Assembly: GCF_000143885.2 (NCBI RefSeq)
Contig: NC_018581.1
Coordinates: 1,302,001-1,366,000, forward strand
DNA: 64,000 nucleotides
Direction: 5' to 3'
Source: Gordonia sp. KTR9
Lineage (GTDB): Bacteria; Actinomycetota; Actinomycetes; Mycobacteriales; Mycobacteriaceae
Part shown: positions 37,161 to 46,308 of the stretch, in pieces
Position numbering within the stretch: position 1 is the first letter of the stretch
Layout: the number at the start of each line of letters is the position of its first letter
Made by a program: the position numbers and the translations under genes
Notes under the pieces: model-generated
Databases searched by the model: none
The model's input: only the letters and a program-made list of their open reading frames with translations
What the model was told of the DNA's origin: nothing

Positions 37161-38354
37161 CTAGCTGCTGGTCGACGCGCGGCGTGTCGTGGCCCCGAGG
37201 TACTCGGCCGCGACACGCGCCGCCTCGCGTCCCGCGCGATTGGCGCCGATCGTCGACGCCGAGGGGCCGTAGCCGAGGAGTTGGATACGCGGGTCGGCCT
37301 CGACGACGGTCGCGAGCCGGCCGGTCATCGTGATGCCGCCACCGGGCGCTCGAAGCCGCAGCGGTGCCAGGTGGTCGATGGCGCTGCGAAAACCGGTGTT
37401 CCAGAAGATGACATCGACGTCCAGGTGAGAAGGGCTATCGGGGTGCGAGCTGTCCGGGTGGGCATGGTTGTCCGGGTGATCCGGTGTGGCAGTCCCGCAG
37501 TCCCAGCACACGCCCGTCTCGGTGATGCGGGTGAACATCGGCCGCCACTCGAGGATCCCGTCGCGCTGCGCGGCCCGGATCGCCGGGGTGAGCGCCAGCC
37601 CGGTCACCGAGACGACCGATGTCGGCGGTAGCCCCGCACGCACCCGCCGTTCCACCCGCGCAACGGCCTCGCGGCCCTGCTCGGGGGTGAAGGGACCGCT
37701 CGAGAAGACCGGTTCGCGTCGCGAGCACCAGAACGTCTCGCTGCCGGGTGCCTCGCGGGCGATCTCGATGAGCAGCTGGATCGCCGAGATGCCGGCACCC
37801 ACCACGAGCACGCGCTTGCCCGCGAACTCGGCGGGGGAGGTGTAGTCATGGGTGTGCAGTTGCCGGCCGCGGAAGTCGGCGGCGCCGGGGATGTGGGGGA
37901 CGAACGGCCGGTCCCACGTCCCGGTGGCGTTGACGATCAGGTTCGATGTGACCGAACTGCCGTCGCCCAGCTCGGCGCGGAAGCCGTCCCCCTCGCGGCG
38001 AACGGCGCGCACATGCACGGGCCGATGAACCGTCAGGCCGAACTTCTCCTCGTACCGGCCGAAGTAGTCGGGGACGGCGGTGGCCGCGGGCAGCTCGTCG
38101 CAGTCGAGTCCCAGCGCCTCGACGAGCCCCCATCCCGGCAGGTCGTGGACGCGGTTGGCGGTGGCCAGCGTCAGCGTCGGCCACCGGAACTGCCAGGCAC
38201 CGCCGGGGCCAGGCGCGTGGTCGAGCATCTGATAGCGATCACCGAGCCCGAAGCGATGGAGGAAGTAGGCCGCCGAGAGGGCGGCTTGTCCGCCGCCGAT
38301 GATCAGCACATCCGTGTGGGGGGCGGGCTGTGCGCCGGTCGGGGAGATCTCCAC
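37161..38354 (-). CDS. FAD/NAD(P)-dependent oxidoreductase, CzcO-like flavin monooxygenase family
   Basis: This 397-residue flavoprotein has an N-terminal FAD-binding GGGQAALSAAYFLHRFG (GxGxxA/G, about residue 20), a second dinucleotide motif VLVVGAGISAIQLLIEIA near residue 185, and ATG-type motif IVNATGTWDRPFVP. This is the CzcO/FMO-like arrangement. Near residues 285-311 it carries an unusual His/Asp/Pro/Ser-rich insert, directly after CWDCG. GTG 38354 has AAGG upstream. It probably oxidises a small organic substrate or acts as a thioredoxin-reductase-like enzyme; the substrate is unknown. It is divergent from the enoyl-CoA hydratase gene. Confidence 0.85.
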   Translation of the reverse strand: MEISPTGAQPAPHTDVLIIGGGQAALSAAYFLHRFGLGDRYQMLDHAPGPGGAWQFRWPTLTLATANRVHDLPGWGLVEALGLDCDELPAATAVPDYFGRYEEKFGLTVHRPVHVRAVRREGDGFRAELGDGSSVTSNLIVNATGTWDRPFVPHIPGAADFRGRQLHTHDYTSPAEFAGKRVLVVGAGISAIQLLIEIAREAPGSETFWCSRREPVFSSGPFTPEQGREAVARVERRVRAGLPPTSVVSVTGLALTPAIRAAQRDGILEWRPMFTRITETGVCWDCGTATPDHPDNHAHPDSSHPDSPSHLDVDVIFWNTGFRSAIDHLAPLRLRAPGGGITMTGRLATVVEADPRIQLLGYGPSASTIGANRAGREAARVAAEYLGATTRRASTSS

Positions 38355-38394
38355 GTCACCACCTTGTCACGCCGAGCCGCGGCGGTGCGGTCGG

Positions 38395-38400
38395 TAGGGT
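38395..38400 (+). promoter_or_regulatory. Putative -10 box of a leaderless enoyl-CoA hydratase promoter
   Basis: TAGGGT ends seven bases before ATG 38408; no ribosome-binding site is visible. Confidence 0.45.
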
Positions 38401-38407
38401 TTGGCCC

Positions 38408-39139
38408 ATGATCCACTCCACCACCGAGGGAACAGTTGTCACGATCGAGCTGGACCGGGTCGACAAGCGCAACGCGCTGAACGAGGAGATGCTCGCCGGC
38501 CTGTCCGGAGCGTTCGACGCCGCCCTCGACGCGGGGACCCGTGCCATCGTGGTGACGGGCCGGGGACCGGTGTTCAGTGCCGGCGCCGATCTGTCGGGTC
38601 CCGTGTACGACAAGGGCTTTCTCGACACGCTGGTCGGGACGCTGCAGCGTATCGAGGCCGCGCCGGTGCCCGTCATCGCCGCACTGAACGGCTCGGCGAT
38701 CGGCGCCGGCCTGCAGCTCGCGATGGCGGCCGACCTCCGGGTCATGGCGCCGGACGCGATCGCCGGCATCCCCGCCGCCAAGATCGGTGTCGCGGTCGAC
38801 GAGTGGACGATCCGGCGACTCGTGTCGCTGGTGGGCGCGGGACAGGCCAGAGGCATGCTGATCGGCTGCGACCCGCTGACCGCCGACCGCGCCCACACGC
38901 TCGGATTCGCCAATCGCATCGGGGACCTCACCGACGCCCAGCACTGGGCACGCACCATCGCCGACCTCGCCCCGCTCACCCTGCAGCATTACAAGCTCGT
39001 CCTCAACGGCGACGGCGCCCGCGACGCCGCCCCCGAGGACCGGACGGCGGCGATGCTGCGTGCGTGGGCGAGCGACGACGTGCGGGAGGGCAGGGCGGCC
39101 CGCGCCGAGAAGCGCGCACCACGTTTCACCGGATCCTGA
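38408..39139 (+). CDS. Enoyl-CoA hydratase/isomerase family protein
   Basis: This 243-residue crotonase-fold protein has the N-terminal DKRNALNEEM, the first oxyanion-hole segment FSAGADLSGPVYD and the second, ALNGSAIGAGLQLAMAADLRV. The position usually holding a catalytic Glu reads IPAAKIGVAVDEWT instead, so one of the two crotonase acids may be absent. It would act on an acyl-CoA, but hydratase activity is uncertain. The C-terminus is short and arginine-rich. It is followed by a hairpin shared with the convergent XdhC-like gene. Confidence 0.85.
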   Translation: MIHSTTEGTVVTIELDRVDKRNALNEEMLAGLSGAFDAALDAGTRAIVVTGRGPVFSAGADLSGPVYDKGFLDTLVGTLQRIEAAPVPVIAALNGSAIGAGLQLAMAADLRVMAPDAIAGIPAAKIGVAVDEWTIRRLVSLVGAGQARGMLIGCDPLTADRAHTLGFANRIGDLTDAQHWARTIADLAPLTLQHYKLVLNGDGARDAAPEDRTAAMLRAWASDDVREGRAARAEKRAPRFTGS

Positions 39140-39144
39140 TCCGG
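39129..39144. terminator. Bidirectional hairpin between convergent genes
   Basis: CCGGATCCTGATCCGG is a perfect stem with a two-base centre, includes the enoyl-CoA hydratase stop codon (TGA 39137-39139) and lies six bases from the XdhC-like stop. CACC/GGTG extend it on both sides. Confidence 0.5.
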
Positions 39145-39149
39145 CGGTG

Positions 39150-40244
39150 CTACCGGCGGTGGATGGGCCCGTCGCCGGTGTGCAGGGGAGTCGCGGTGGC
39201 GCGGTGGCGTTCGGCGATCAGCTGCGCCGCGATGGCCACCGCCGCCTCGCCGGGTGTGTGCCCGCCGAGGTCGAGGCCCAGGGGGGAGCGCAGGCGCGCG
39301 AGTTGCTCATCGTCGATGCCGGCGTCGCGAAGGCGTTGGTTGCGGTCGGCGACGGTCCGCCGTGATCCCAGTGCCCCGACGAAGCCGAGAGTCGGAGACG
39401 CGAGTGCGACCCGCAGGGTCGGGACGTCGAACTTCGGGTCGTGCGTCATCACGCAGATCGCGGTCGACGCGCCGACCCGTCCGTCGCGGATCTCACTCGC
39501 GAGGTAGCGATCCGGCCAGCCGACGACGACGTCGTCGGCGTCGGGAAACCTTGCGCGGGTGGCGAACACCGGTCGCGCGTCGACGACCGTCACCCGCATG
39601 CCCAGGCTCGTCCCGAGCGAGCTGAGCGCCCGGACGAAGTCGTTGGCGCCGACCAGGATCAGTCGCGCGGGCGGGCCGAAGGTCTGCACGAAGGTCCGGG
39701 GACGTTCGTCGGACGGGGTGTCGCAGTCGTCGACCCCGACGAGGCCGCTGCGGCCGGTGGCGAGCAGGTCGGCGACGTCGCGGTCGAGGCGACGCCAGGA
39801 CGCCTGCGATGTCGGAGTGGCGAAGTACCAGTCGGGTTCGTCGGTGAGGGTCGTGGCCCACGAGATCGGCTCGTCGTCGTCGAGCGCGGTGGCCAGGCGG
39901 GTGAGTTGCCGACGATGCTCGCCGGTCGGCGCCACACGCTCGACCAGGACCTCGATCTGCCCGCCACAGGTGAGACCCGGCGCGGGATCGTCGGGATCGT
40001 CGACGCCATACTGCTCGACCACCGCGATGCCGTCGGCCAGGACGTCGCGTGCGGTGTGGACGAGCGCGGATTCGACACATCCGCCGGACACCGACCCGAT
40101 CACCGTGTCGTCGGACGTCACGATCATCGCCGCACCCAGCTCGCGGGGTGCCGATCCCGTCGTGCCGACGACCCGGCAGAGCGCAACCGGCCGCGCGTCA
40201 CCGCTGTCGAGGAGTTCGATCAGGGACCGCAGGACGTCGCGCAT
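39150..40244 (-). CDS. XdhC/CoxI-family protein
   Basis: This 364-residue protein has an N-terminal XdhC_CoxI domain (ALCRVVGTTGSAPRELGAAM, VIGSVSGGCVESALV, then LTCGGQIEVLVE). The C-terminal Rossmann domain (PPARLILVGANDFVRALSSLG) is followed by the family region ICVMTHDPKFDVPTL and FVGALGSRRTVADR, ending IGAE/HTPGEAAVAIAAQL. The family inserts the sulfurated molybdenum cofactor into xanthine-dehydrogenase-type enzymes. No such hydroxylase is in the window. ATG 40244 is preceded by TGGAG and matches the usual N-terminus better than the longer frame. Confidence 0.88.
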   Translation of the reverse strand: MRDVLRSLIELLDSGDARPVALCRVVGTTGSAPRELGAAMIVTSDDTVIGSVSGGCVESALVHTARDVLADGIAVVEQYGVDDPDDPAPGLTCGGQIEVLVERVAPTGEHRRQLTRLATALDDDEPISWATTLTDEPDWYFATPTSQASWRRLDRDVADLLATGRSGLVGVDDCDTPSDERPRTFVQTFGPPARLILVGANDFVRALSSLGTSLGMRVTVVDARPVFATRARFPDADDVVVGWPDRYLASEIRDGRVGASTAICVMTHDPKFDVPTLRVALASPTLGFVGALGSRRTVADRNQRLRDAGIDDEQLARLRSPLGLDLGGHTPGEAAVAIAAQLIAERHRATATPLHTGDGPIHRR

Positions 40245-40308
40245 GTACTCCAGTGGACCAGATCTCCGCCTGCCGGGCACGTCGCGCGGGCCGGCGGCCC
40301 ACCCGATG

Positions 40309-41124
40309 TCACGACTTCTCGGCGATCCCCGGGGCGCTGGCCGAACCCGCTGCGCGGTATCCGAACAGCTTGCTGAGATCGGCCGCGGCGGTCACGACCG
40401 TCGCGACGAGGTTCTCCGCATCGTCCGGATCGAGGCGGTATCGGGGTCCGGAGATGCTGAGGGCCCACACGATGGTGCCGGTGTGATCGCGCACCGGGGC
40501 GGCGATCGCCACCAGCCCGAGTTCGAGTTCCTCCACCGCCATCGCCCAGCCCTGCCGGTCGACCGTCCTCAGCTCGTCGACGAGGTCGTCGACGTCGGCG
40601 ATCGTGCGGTCGGTGAATCTCGCCAGCCCGCCCGAGAAGGTCTGGCGCAGTTGTTCTTCCGACAGTCCGGCGAGCAGGACCTTGCCCGATGAGGTCGCGT
40701 GCGCCGGCGAGGCCTGACCCACCCAGGTCCGCAGGGCGACATTGGAAGCACCCACGGCCTCGACCACGTTGATCGCCTGCGTGTCGGCGAGGACCGCGAG
40801 ATTCGTGGTCTCGCCGGTCTTGGCGGCCAGTGCGTCGCAGGTGTCCTGCCCGCATCTGGTCATGTCGAGCGTCGCCATGGTGGAGCCGGCCAGGCGCACC
40901 ACCGTCAATCCGATCCGGTACTTGCGGCCGTCGGGCACCTGCTCGACGAAACCGCGTGCCTCCAGCGCGGAGACGATCCGGGAAACGGTGGACTTGTGGA
41001 CACCGAGTTCGAGGGCGAGTTCGGTGATCCCGGCCGAACCGGCGGTGCCGATGAGCTCGAGGACCTGCAGTGCCCGATCGACTGCTCCCGCAGGGCGCTC
41101 GATCTCCACACTCTCCTCAGCCAT
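40309..41124 (-). CDS. IclR-family transcriptional regulator
   Basis: This 271-residue protein has an N-terminal winged helix (VDRALQVLELIGTAGSAGIT, then ELGVHKSTVSRIVSALEARG). The C-terminal effector domain holds LAVLADTQAINVVEAVGASN and the TSSGKVLLAGLSEEQL loop with GWAMAVEELELGLVAIAAPV. It lies 78 bases downstream of the betaine carrier gene in the same direction as the betaine operon and is the best candidate for its regulator. Palindromes near 53.9 kb would be possible binding sites. The effector is unknown; sarcosine, dimethylglycine or glyoxylate are guesses. Confidence 0.88.
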   Translation of the reverse strand: MAEESVEIERPAGAVDRALQVLELIGTAGSAGITELALELGVHKSTVSRIVSALEARGFVEQVPDGRKYRIGLTVVRLAGSTMATLDMTRCGQDTCDALAAKTGETTNLAVLADTQAINVVEAVGASNVALRTWVGQASPAHATSSGKVLLAGLSEEQLRQTFSGGLARFTDRTIADVDDLVDELRTVDRQGWAMAVEELELGLVAIAAPVRDHTGTIVWALSISGPRYRLDPDDAENLVATVVTAAADLSKLFGYRAAGSASAPGIAEKS

Positions 41125-41201
41125 CGCAGCGCCCAGGGTACCTGCCCGTCCACCCGGACCGGTGACCACGTCGTGCAACGCGACACGGTGTCCAGGACCC
41201 G

Positions 41202-42944
41202 TCACGGGTGCGGCTCCGTCTCCGCGACGGCGACCGCGGGCTCGCCGGTCGCCGATACCGGGAGATCGGCGGACGCGTCGGCACGGCGGCGGATTCGTCG
41301 ACGACCCCGTGTCTTCCGGTCGATCGCGGCCGGGTCGACGACGAGGATCTCACCGGTCCCGATCTTCTCCGCCTGCTTGCGGATGTGCCGGTCGACCTGG
41401 TCGTCGAGCTGGGAGCGCGCGACGATCAGCGGGTCTCGGCGCAGGTCGAGGTAGAGCGACAGGCACATGCCGATCATCACGACCACGAACGGCAGTGCTG
41501 CGATGATGGCCATCTGCTTGATGCCGTTGAGTCCGTCGCCGCCGCTCATGGCCAGCAACAGCGCCGCCACCGCCCCGGTGAGCACGCCCCAGAACACGGT
41601 CACCGACCGGCTGGGTTCGTGGGCCCCGCGTTCGGACAACGTGCCCATGACCAGCGACGCCGAATCCGCGCCGGAGACGAAGAAGATCGCGACCAGGATC
41701 ATGGCCAGCGCCGAGGCGATCCCGGTCAGCGGTAGGTGGTCGAGCATCTGGAACAGGGTGTCCTCCGATGCGGCGGTCGCCGGATCGAAACCCAGCACGC
41801 CGTCGGTCTGTTCCCGGATGGCGGTGCCGCCGAACACGCAGAACCACACGAGCGACACCGTTGTCGGCACCACCATGACACCGATCACGAACTCGCGGAT
41901 GGTCCGGCCCCGGCTGATCTTCGCCAGGAACATCCCCACGAACGGCGTCCACGAGACCCACCAGGCCCAGTAGAAGATCGTCCACCCGGCGAGCCAGCTC
42001 TCCCCCTCGGCGTCGACGGTGGCCGAGGATCGTGCGGAGAACGCGGTGATGTCGTTGGCGTAGGCGCCGAGGGTGGTCGGCAGCAGGTTGAGGATGAACA
42101 CCGTCGGCCCGACCACGAACACGAACACCGCCAGCACGATCGCCAGCACCATGTTGATGTTCGACAGCCGCTGGATGCCCTTGGCGACACCGGACACCGC
42201 CGAGGCCACGAATGCGGCGGTCAGCACGGCGATGATGGCCACGAGCAGTGTGGTGCCCGGGTTGTCTACCCAGCCGACGTTGGACAGTCCCGAACCGATC
42301 TGCAGCGCACCCAGACCCAGGGATGCGACCGTGCCGAACAACGTCGCGAAGATGGCGAGGATGTCGATGACCTTGCCGCCCGCGCCGTTGGCCTGCTTCC
42401 CCAGGATCGGGGCGAACACCGCGCTCATCAACTGGTTGCGGCCCAGTCGAAAGGTGCTGTAGGCGAGTGCGAGCCCGACGACCGCGTACATGGCCCACGG
42501 GTGGAAGCCCCAGTGGAACATGGTGGTGGCCATCGCTGTCCGGACGTCGCCCGCCGTCATACCCGGAGGCGCCTCGACGAAGTGGTAGAGCGGCTCATAC
42601 GAGCCGAAGAACATCAGGCCGATACCCATCCCGGCGCTGAACATCATCGCGATCCAGCTGATGGTGCGGAATTCGGGCCTCTCGCCGTCTTTGCCGAGCG
42701 GGATCTTGCCGTACTTGCTGAGTGCCAGGCAGACCGCGAACACCACGAATCCGGTGGCCGAGAGGATGAACAACCAGCCCAGGCTGCCGGTGATCCAGGA
42801 GAGGATGTCGGTGGTGACGGCGGACAGGTTGTCCGGTGCCGCCAACCCCCAGGCCAGGAAGGCGATGACGAGTGCGGCGGTCACGCCGAACACCGTCAGG
42901 TCGATACGTGGTCGGGTGGATGTGGTGCTGATGTCGTCGTTCAT
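41202..42944 (-). CDS. BCCT-family glycine betaine/choline/carnitine transporter
   Basis: This is a 580-residue integral membrane protein with twelve transmembrane segments. Family motifs are MMFSAGMGIGLMFFGSYEPL, FHWGFHPWAMYAVVGLALAY and FYWAWWVSWTPFVGMFLAKISRGRTIREF, the conserved tryptophan-rich BCCT signature that lines the betaine-binding site. It has a ~60-residue charged, Arg-rich cytoplasmic C-terminus. Here it follows the dimethylglycine oxidase gene by 13 bases, so in this operon it most probably imports glycine betaine (or dimethylglycine/sarcosine) as a carbon and nitrogen source as well as for osmoprotection. Confidence 0.92.
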   Translation of the reverse strand: MNDDISTTSTRPRIDLTVFGVTAALVIAFLAWGLAAPDNLSAVTTDILSWITGSLGWLFILSATGFVVFAVCLALSKYGKIPLGKDGERPEFRTISWIAMMFSAGMGIGLMFFGSYEPLYHFVEAPPGMTAGDVRTAMATTMFHWGFHPWAMYAVVGLALAYSTFRLGRNQLMSAVFAPILGKQANGAGGKVIDILAIFATLFGTVASLGLGALQIGSGLSNVGWVDNPGTTLLVAIIAVLTAAFVASAVSGVAKGIQRLSNINMVLAIVLAVFVFVVGPTVFILNLLPTTLGAYANDITAFSARSSATVDAEGESWLAGWTIFYWAWWVSWTPFVGMFLAKISRGRTIREFVIGVMVVPTTVSLVWFCVFGGTAIREQTDGVLGFDPATAASEDTLFQMLDHLPLTGIASALAMILVAIFFVSGADSASLVMGTLSERGAHEPSRSVTVFWGVLTGAVAALLLAMSGGDGLNGIKQMAIIAALPFVVVMIGMCLSLYLDLRRDPLIVARSQLDDQVDRHIRKQAEKIGTGEILVVDPAAIDRKTRGRRRIRRRADASADLPVSATGEPAVAVAETEPHP

Positions 42945-42957
42945 GGTGCCTCTCCGG

Positions 42958-45414
42958 TCATCTCCGAATTCGGGTCATCTGGGGATCGACGACCGGGTCG
43001 GCGATGACGACGGCCTCGTGGTGGGTGGTCTGGTAGGCGACATCGACGGTGACGTCCTCGGCGAGATCGGCCGGTAGCCAGGCGAATGCCAGGCACGCAC
43101 CGACGGTGGCAGACCACCCGGCGCTGGTGATGTAGCCGACCACCTCGCCGTCCACCGACACCGGCTCTCGGCCCAGGACGACGGCCGCCGGATCGGTGAA
43201 GCGTAGTGTGCGCAGCCTGCTCGCCGGACGGCGTTCGGCCAGAGCGGATCCGCCGATGAAGTCCGCGTCGGATCTGCGGATGGCGAAGTCGAGGCCCGCC
43301 GCGGCGGGCGTGTGCTCGATCGTCATGTCGACACCGGCCGATCGATAGCCCTTCTCGATTCGCAGGCTGTTGAAGGCGATCCGGCCGGCCGCGATGATGC
43401 CGTGGGGCCGGCCCGCCGCCATCACGGTGTCCCACAACGCCCGGCCGTTGGCAGCGGATGTGTAGATCTCCCAACCCAGTTCGCCCACGTAGGAGACCCG
43501 CATCAGCGTCACCGGGACCGCGCCGACGGTGGTGGTCGTCGAGCGGAAGTATCGCAATCCGTCGTTGGTGAGGTCGGCCGTGGTCAGCGGGGCCAGAACG
43601 TCCCGGGCGAGCGGACCCCACAGTCCCAGGCAGCAGGTGGCGGTCGTGATGTCACGGAGGACGACCGACCCGTCCCCCGGGAGATGCCGGGTGATCCAGT
43701 CGAAGTCCAGCGGGCCGTTGGCGCCCACCTGGAACACATCGTCGGCGAGCCGGGCGACGGTCAGATCCGAACGGACACCGCCCTTCTCGTCGAGCATCAG
43801 CGTGTAGGTCACCGAGCCGACGGACTTGTCCATCTTGTTGGTGGTGAGGTGCTGCAGCAGGGCGAGTGCACCCGGCCCGGACAGCTCGAACCGGGTCAGC
43901 GGGGTCATGTCGTACACCGCGACGTGGCTGCGGGTGTGCGCGGCCTCGGCGACCGCGATGGGCGACCAGTGGCGGGCCGACCAGCTGTCGCGTTCCGGTA
44001 TCCGCAACCCGTCGGCGACCTTCTGCTCGAGCAGCGGGCGATTGGCCTCGTACCAGGCGGGCCGCTCCCAGAGTCCGCTCTCCCAGAACTCCGCGCCGAG
44101 CTCGGCCTCCCGGTCGTGGAAGGGACTCGTGCGCACGTTACGCGGTGCGACGCGCTGATCGTGCGGGTGGATGATGTCGTAGACCTCCTCGAAGGCCCGC
44201 GAGCTGGTGGTGAGGATGAAGTCGTCGGTGAGTGCGTCCTCCTCGAAGCGATAGAGGTCCATCTCGTGGACGTCGACGCCGGGGGTGCCGTCGATCATCC
44301 ACTCGGCCATGGTCTTCGCGACGCCGGCGGAATGGGTCACCCACACGGCCTCGGCGACCCAGAAACCGGCCAGGTCGCGATGCTCACCCATGACCGAATG
44401 GCCGTCCGGGGTGAACGAGAAGATGCCGTTGAAGCCCTCTTCGACCTTGCCGTTGCCGAGTTCGGGCAGCAGTGCCACCGTGTGCTGCCACGCGTCGTCG
44501 AAGTCCTCCGGGGTGAACATGAGCTTCGAGGGCATCTCGTCGAGCGAGATCTCGGTCTCGTGATCGAGGTCGCCCACGCTCGACGGCATCGGCCGGTGAC
44601 CGTAGTAACCGATACCGATCCGGTCGCCGTGCTCGCGGTAGTAGAGGTCGCGGTCCTGGTGGCGCAGGATCGGCAGCGTCGCCTCGGCCAGGGCGGGGTT
44701 GACGCCGCGGCGTGAGTCGACCGGTGTGGTGATCGCGTACTGGTGGGCCATCGGAACGAGCGGGATGGTCAGTCCCACCCGGCGACCGAACTCACGGCCC
44801 CAAAAACCGGTGCAGCACACCACGATGTCGGCGTCGACGACTCCGTTCGCGGTACGGACCCCGCGTACCTCGCCGTTGACCTCGACGACGTCGACGACCT
44901 CCTGCCCGCCGCGGAACTCGGCACCGCGTGAGATCGCGCGCCGGGCCTGCGCCTCCACCGCGCGTAAGGCCTTGGCGAGACCGTCATTCGGGGTGTGCAG
45001 GCCGCCGAGGACGGCGTCGCGTTCCAGGAGCGGATGCATCGCGGCGCATTCGGCGGGGTCGACGAGGCGGTGTTCGACGCCGCGTGCGGCCGCCCAACCG
45101 GCCTTGCGGTGCAGGTCCTCCCACCGTTCCGGGGTGGTGGCCAGCTCGAGTCCGCCCACCGGGTTGAAACACCAGCCGTCGGGATGCGACAGCGACGAGA
45201 ACTTGTCGATCGTGTAGGAGGCGAGCTCGGTCATCGTCTTGGAGGGGTTCGTCGCGAAGACGAGACCCGGTGCGTGCGAGGTGGACCCGCCGGTGGCGAA
45301 GAGCGGGCCGCGGTCGAGGACGGTGACGTCGGTCCAACCGCGCTGGGTGAGCTCGTCGGCGAGCGAGGTGCCGACGATGCCGGCCCCGACGATCACGACT
45401 TTCGGTGCAGCCAT
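42958..45414 (-). CDS. Dimethylglycine oxidase-like FAD/folate enzyme
   Basis: This 818-residue protein is close in length to Arthrobacter dimethylglycine oxidase. The N-terminal DAO/FAD domain has VIVGAGIVGTSLADEL, and GGSTSHAPGLVF contains the histidine expected to carry covalent FAD. Then come FWVAEAVWVTHSAGVAKTMA (C-terminal FAD domain) and a GcvT-type folate domain (IVEHTP/YVGELGWEIY and RIEKGYRSAGVDM). It should oxidatively demethylate N,N-dimethylglycine to sarcosine, transferring the one-carbon unit to tetrahydrofolate. A dimethylglycine dehydrogenase using another acceptor is an alternative. GATC and start context are unremarkable. Confidence 0.85.
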   Translation of the reverse strand: MAAPKVVIVGAGIVGTSLADELTQRGWTDVTVLDRGPLFATGGSTSHAPGLVFATNPSKTMTELASYTIDKFSSLSHPDGWCFNPVGGLELATTPERWEDLHRKAGWAAARGVEHRLVDPAECAAMHPLLERDAVLGGLHTPNDGLAKALRAVEAQARRAISRGAEFRGGQEVVDVVEVNGEVRGVRTANGVVDADIVVCCTGFWGREFGRRVGLTIPLVPMAHQYAITTPVDSRRGVNPALAEATLPILRHQDRDLYYREHGDRIGIGYYGHRPMPSSVGDLDHETEISLDEMPSKLMFTPEDFDDAWQHTVALLPELGNGKVEEGFNGIFSFTPDGHSVMGEHRDLAGFWVAEAVWVTHSAGVAKTMAEWMIDGTPGVDVHEMDLYRFEEDALTDDFILTTSSRAFEEVYDIIHPHDQRVAPRNVRTSPFHDREAELGAEFWESGLWERPAWYEANRPLLEQKVADGLRIPERDSWSARHWSPIAVAEAAHTRSHVAVYDMTPLTRFELSGPGALALLQHLTTNKMDKSVGSVTYTLMLDEKGGVRSDLTVARLADDVFQVGANGPLDFDWITRHLPGDGSVVLRDITTATCCLGLWGPLARDVLAPLTTADLTNDGLRYFRSTTTTVGAVPVTLMRVSYVGELGWEIYTSAANGRALWDTVMAAGRPHGIIAAGRIAFNSLRIEKGYRSAGVDMTIEHTPAAAGLDFAIRRSDADFIGGSALAERRPASRLRTLRFTDPAAVVLGREPVSVDGEVVGYITSAGWSATVGACLAFAWLPADLAEDVTVDVAYQTTHHEAVVIADPVVDPQMTRIRR

Positions 45415-45448
45415 GGGAAATCGATCCTTTTCGGGCAGAGGGCTTGGT

Positions 45449-46297
45449 TCAGGTGAAGACGACGGTGCTGGTCCCGTTCATCAGCACCCGGTTCTCGCTG
45501 TGCCACCGCACGGCGCGCGACAGGGCCAGTGCCTCGGCGTCGCTGCCGGCGGTGGCCAGGCGCCGGGGATCGTGGGTGTGGTCGATGCGGATGACCTCCT
45601 GCTCGATGATCGGTCCCTCGTCGAGGTCCGGGGTCACGTAGTGCGCGGTGGCGCCCACGTACTTGACGCCACGCTGGTGTGCCTGGTGATAGGGCTTGGC
45701 GCCCTTGAAGCCCGGCAGGAACGAGTGGTGGATGTTGATGGCCCGGCCGCGCAGGGCCGCACACGTCTCGTCGGAGATGATCTGCATGTACCGGGCGAGG
45801 ACGACGAGGTCGACGTCGTAGGACGACACCAGGTCGAGCATCGCGCTCTCGGCCGCCGCCTTGGTGTCCGGCGACACCGGGAGGTGGTGGAACGGGAGTC
45901 CGGCGGACTCGGTCATCGGTGCCAGGTCGGTGTGGTTGGAGGCGACGGCGACCAGTTCGCCGCCGAGGGTGCCCGACCGCCACCGGAAGATGAGGTCGTT
46001 GAGGCAATGCCCCAGACGCGAGACCATCACCAGGATCCGTTGCGGTGTCTGGTCGGTGATCGAGTACTCGGCGCCGAGTCCGGCGGCGAGATGGTCGAAG
46101 GCCGCGCTCAGCTGCTCGGAGCCGGAGTGGAGTGCGGACGCGAATTCGGTTCGTACGAACAGGGTGTGGGTCATCGGGTCGTCGAACTGCTGATGATCGA
46201 GCACCTCGCAGCCGTGGCTGAAGAGGAACGAACTGATCGCGTGCGTGACGCCGCTGCGCGACGGACAACGCAGGGTGAGGGTGAATCGATCGGACAT
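45449..46297 (-). CDS. purU: Formyltetrahydrofolate deformylase
   Basis: This 282-residue enzyme hydrolyses 10-formyl-THF to formate and THF. The N-terminal ACT domain begins RFTLTLRCPSRSGVTHAISS. The C-terminal formyltransferase-like domain has the active-site asparagine and histidine in INIHHSFLPGFKGAKPYHQA and the aspartate in YVTPDLDEGPIIEQEV, which match the N-H-D triad. In sarcosine/dimethylglycine catabolic operons PurU recycles THF that has accepted methyl-derived carbon. It starts at ATG 46297, 11 bases after the soxG stop. The direction and spacing show it is co-transcribed. Confidence 0.92.
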   Translation of the reverse strand: MSDRFTLTLRCPSRSGVTHAISSFLFSHGCEVLDHQQFDDPMTHTLFVRTEFASALHSGSEQLSAAFDHLAAGLGAEYSITDQTPQRILVMVSRLGHCLNDLIFRWRSGTLGGELVAVASNHTDLAPMTESAGLPFHHLPVSPDTKAAAESAMLDLVSSYDVDLVVLARYMQIISDETCAALRGRAINIHHSFLPGFKGAKPYHQAHQRGVKYVGATAHYVTPDLDEGPIIEQEVIRIDHTHDPRRLATAGSDAEALALSRAVRWHSENRVLMNGTSTVVFT

Positions 46298-46308
46298 CGG
46301 GGGTTCCT

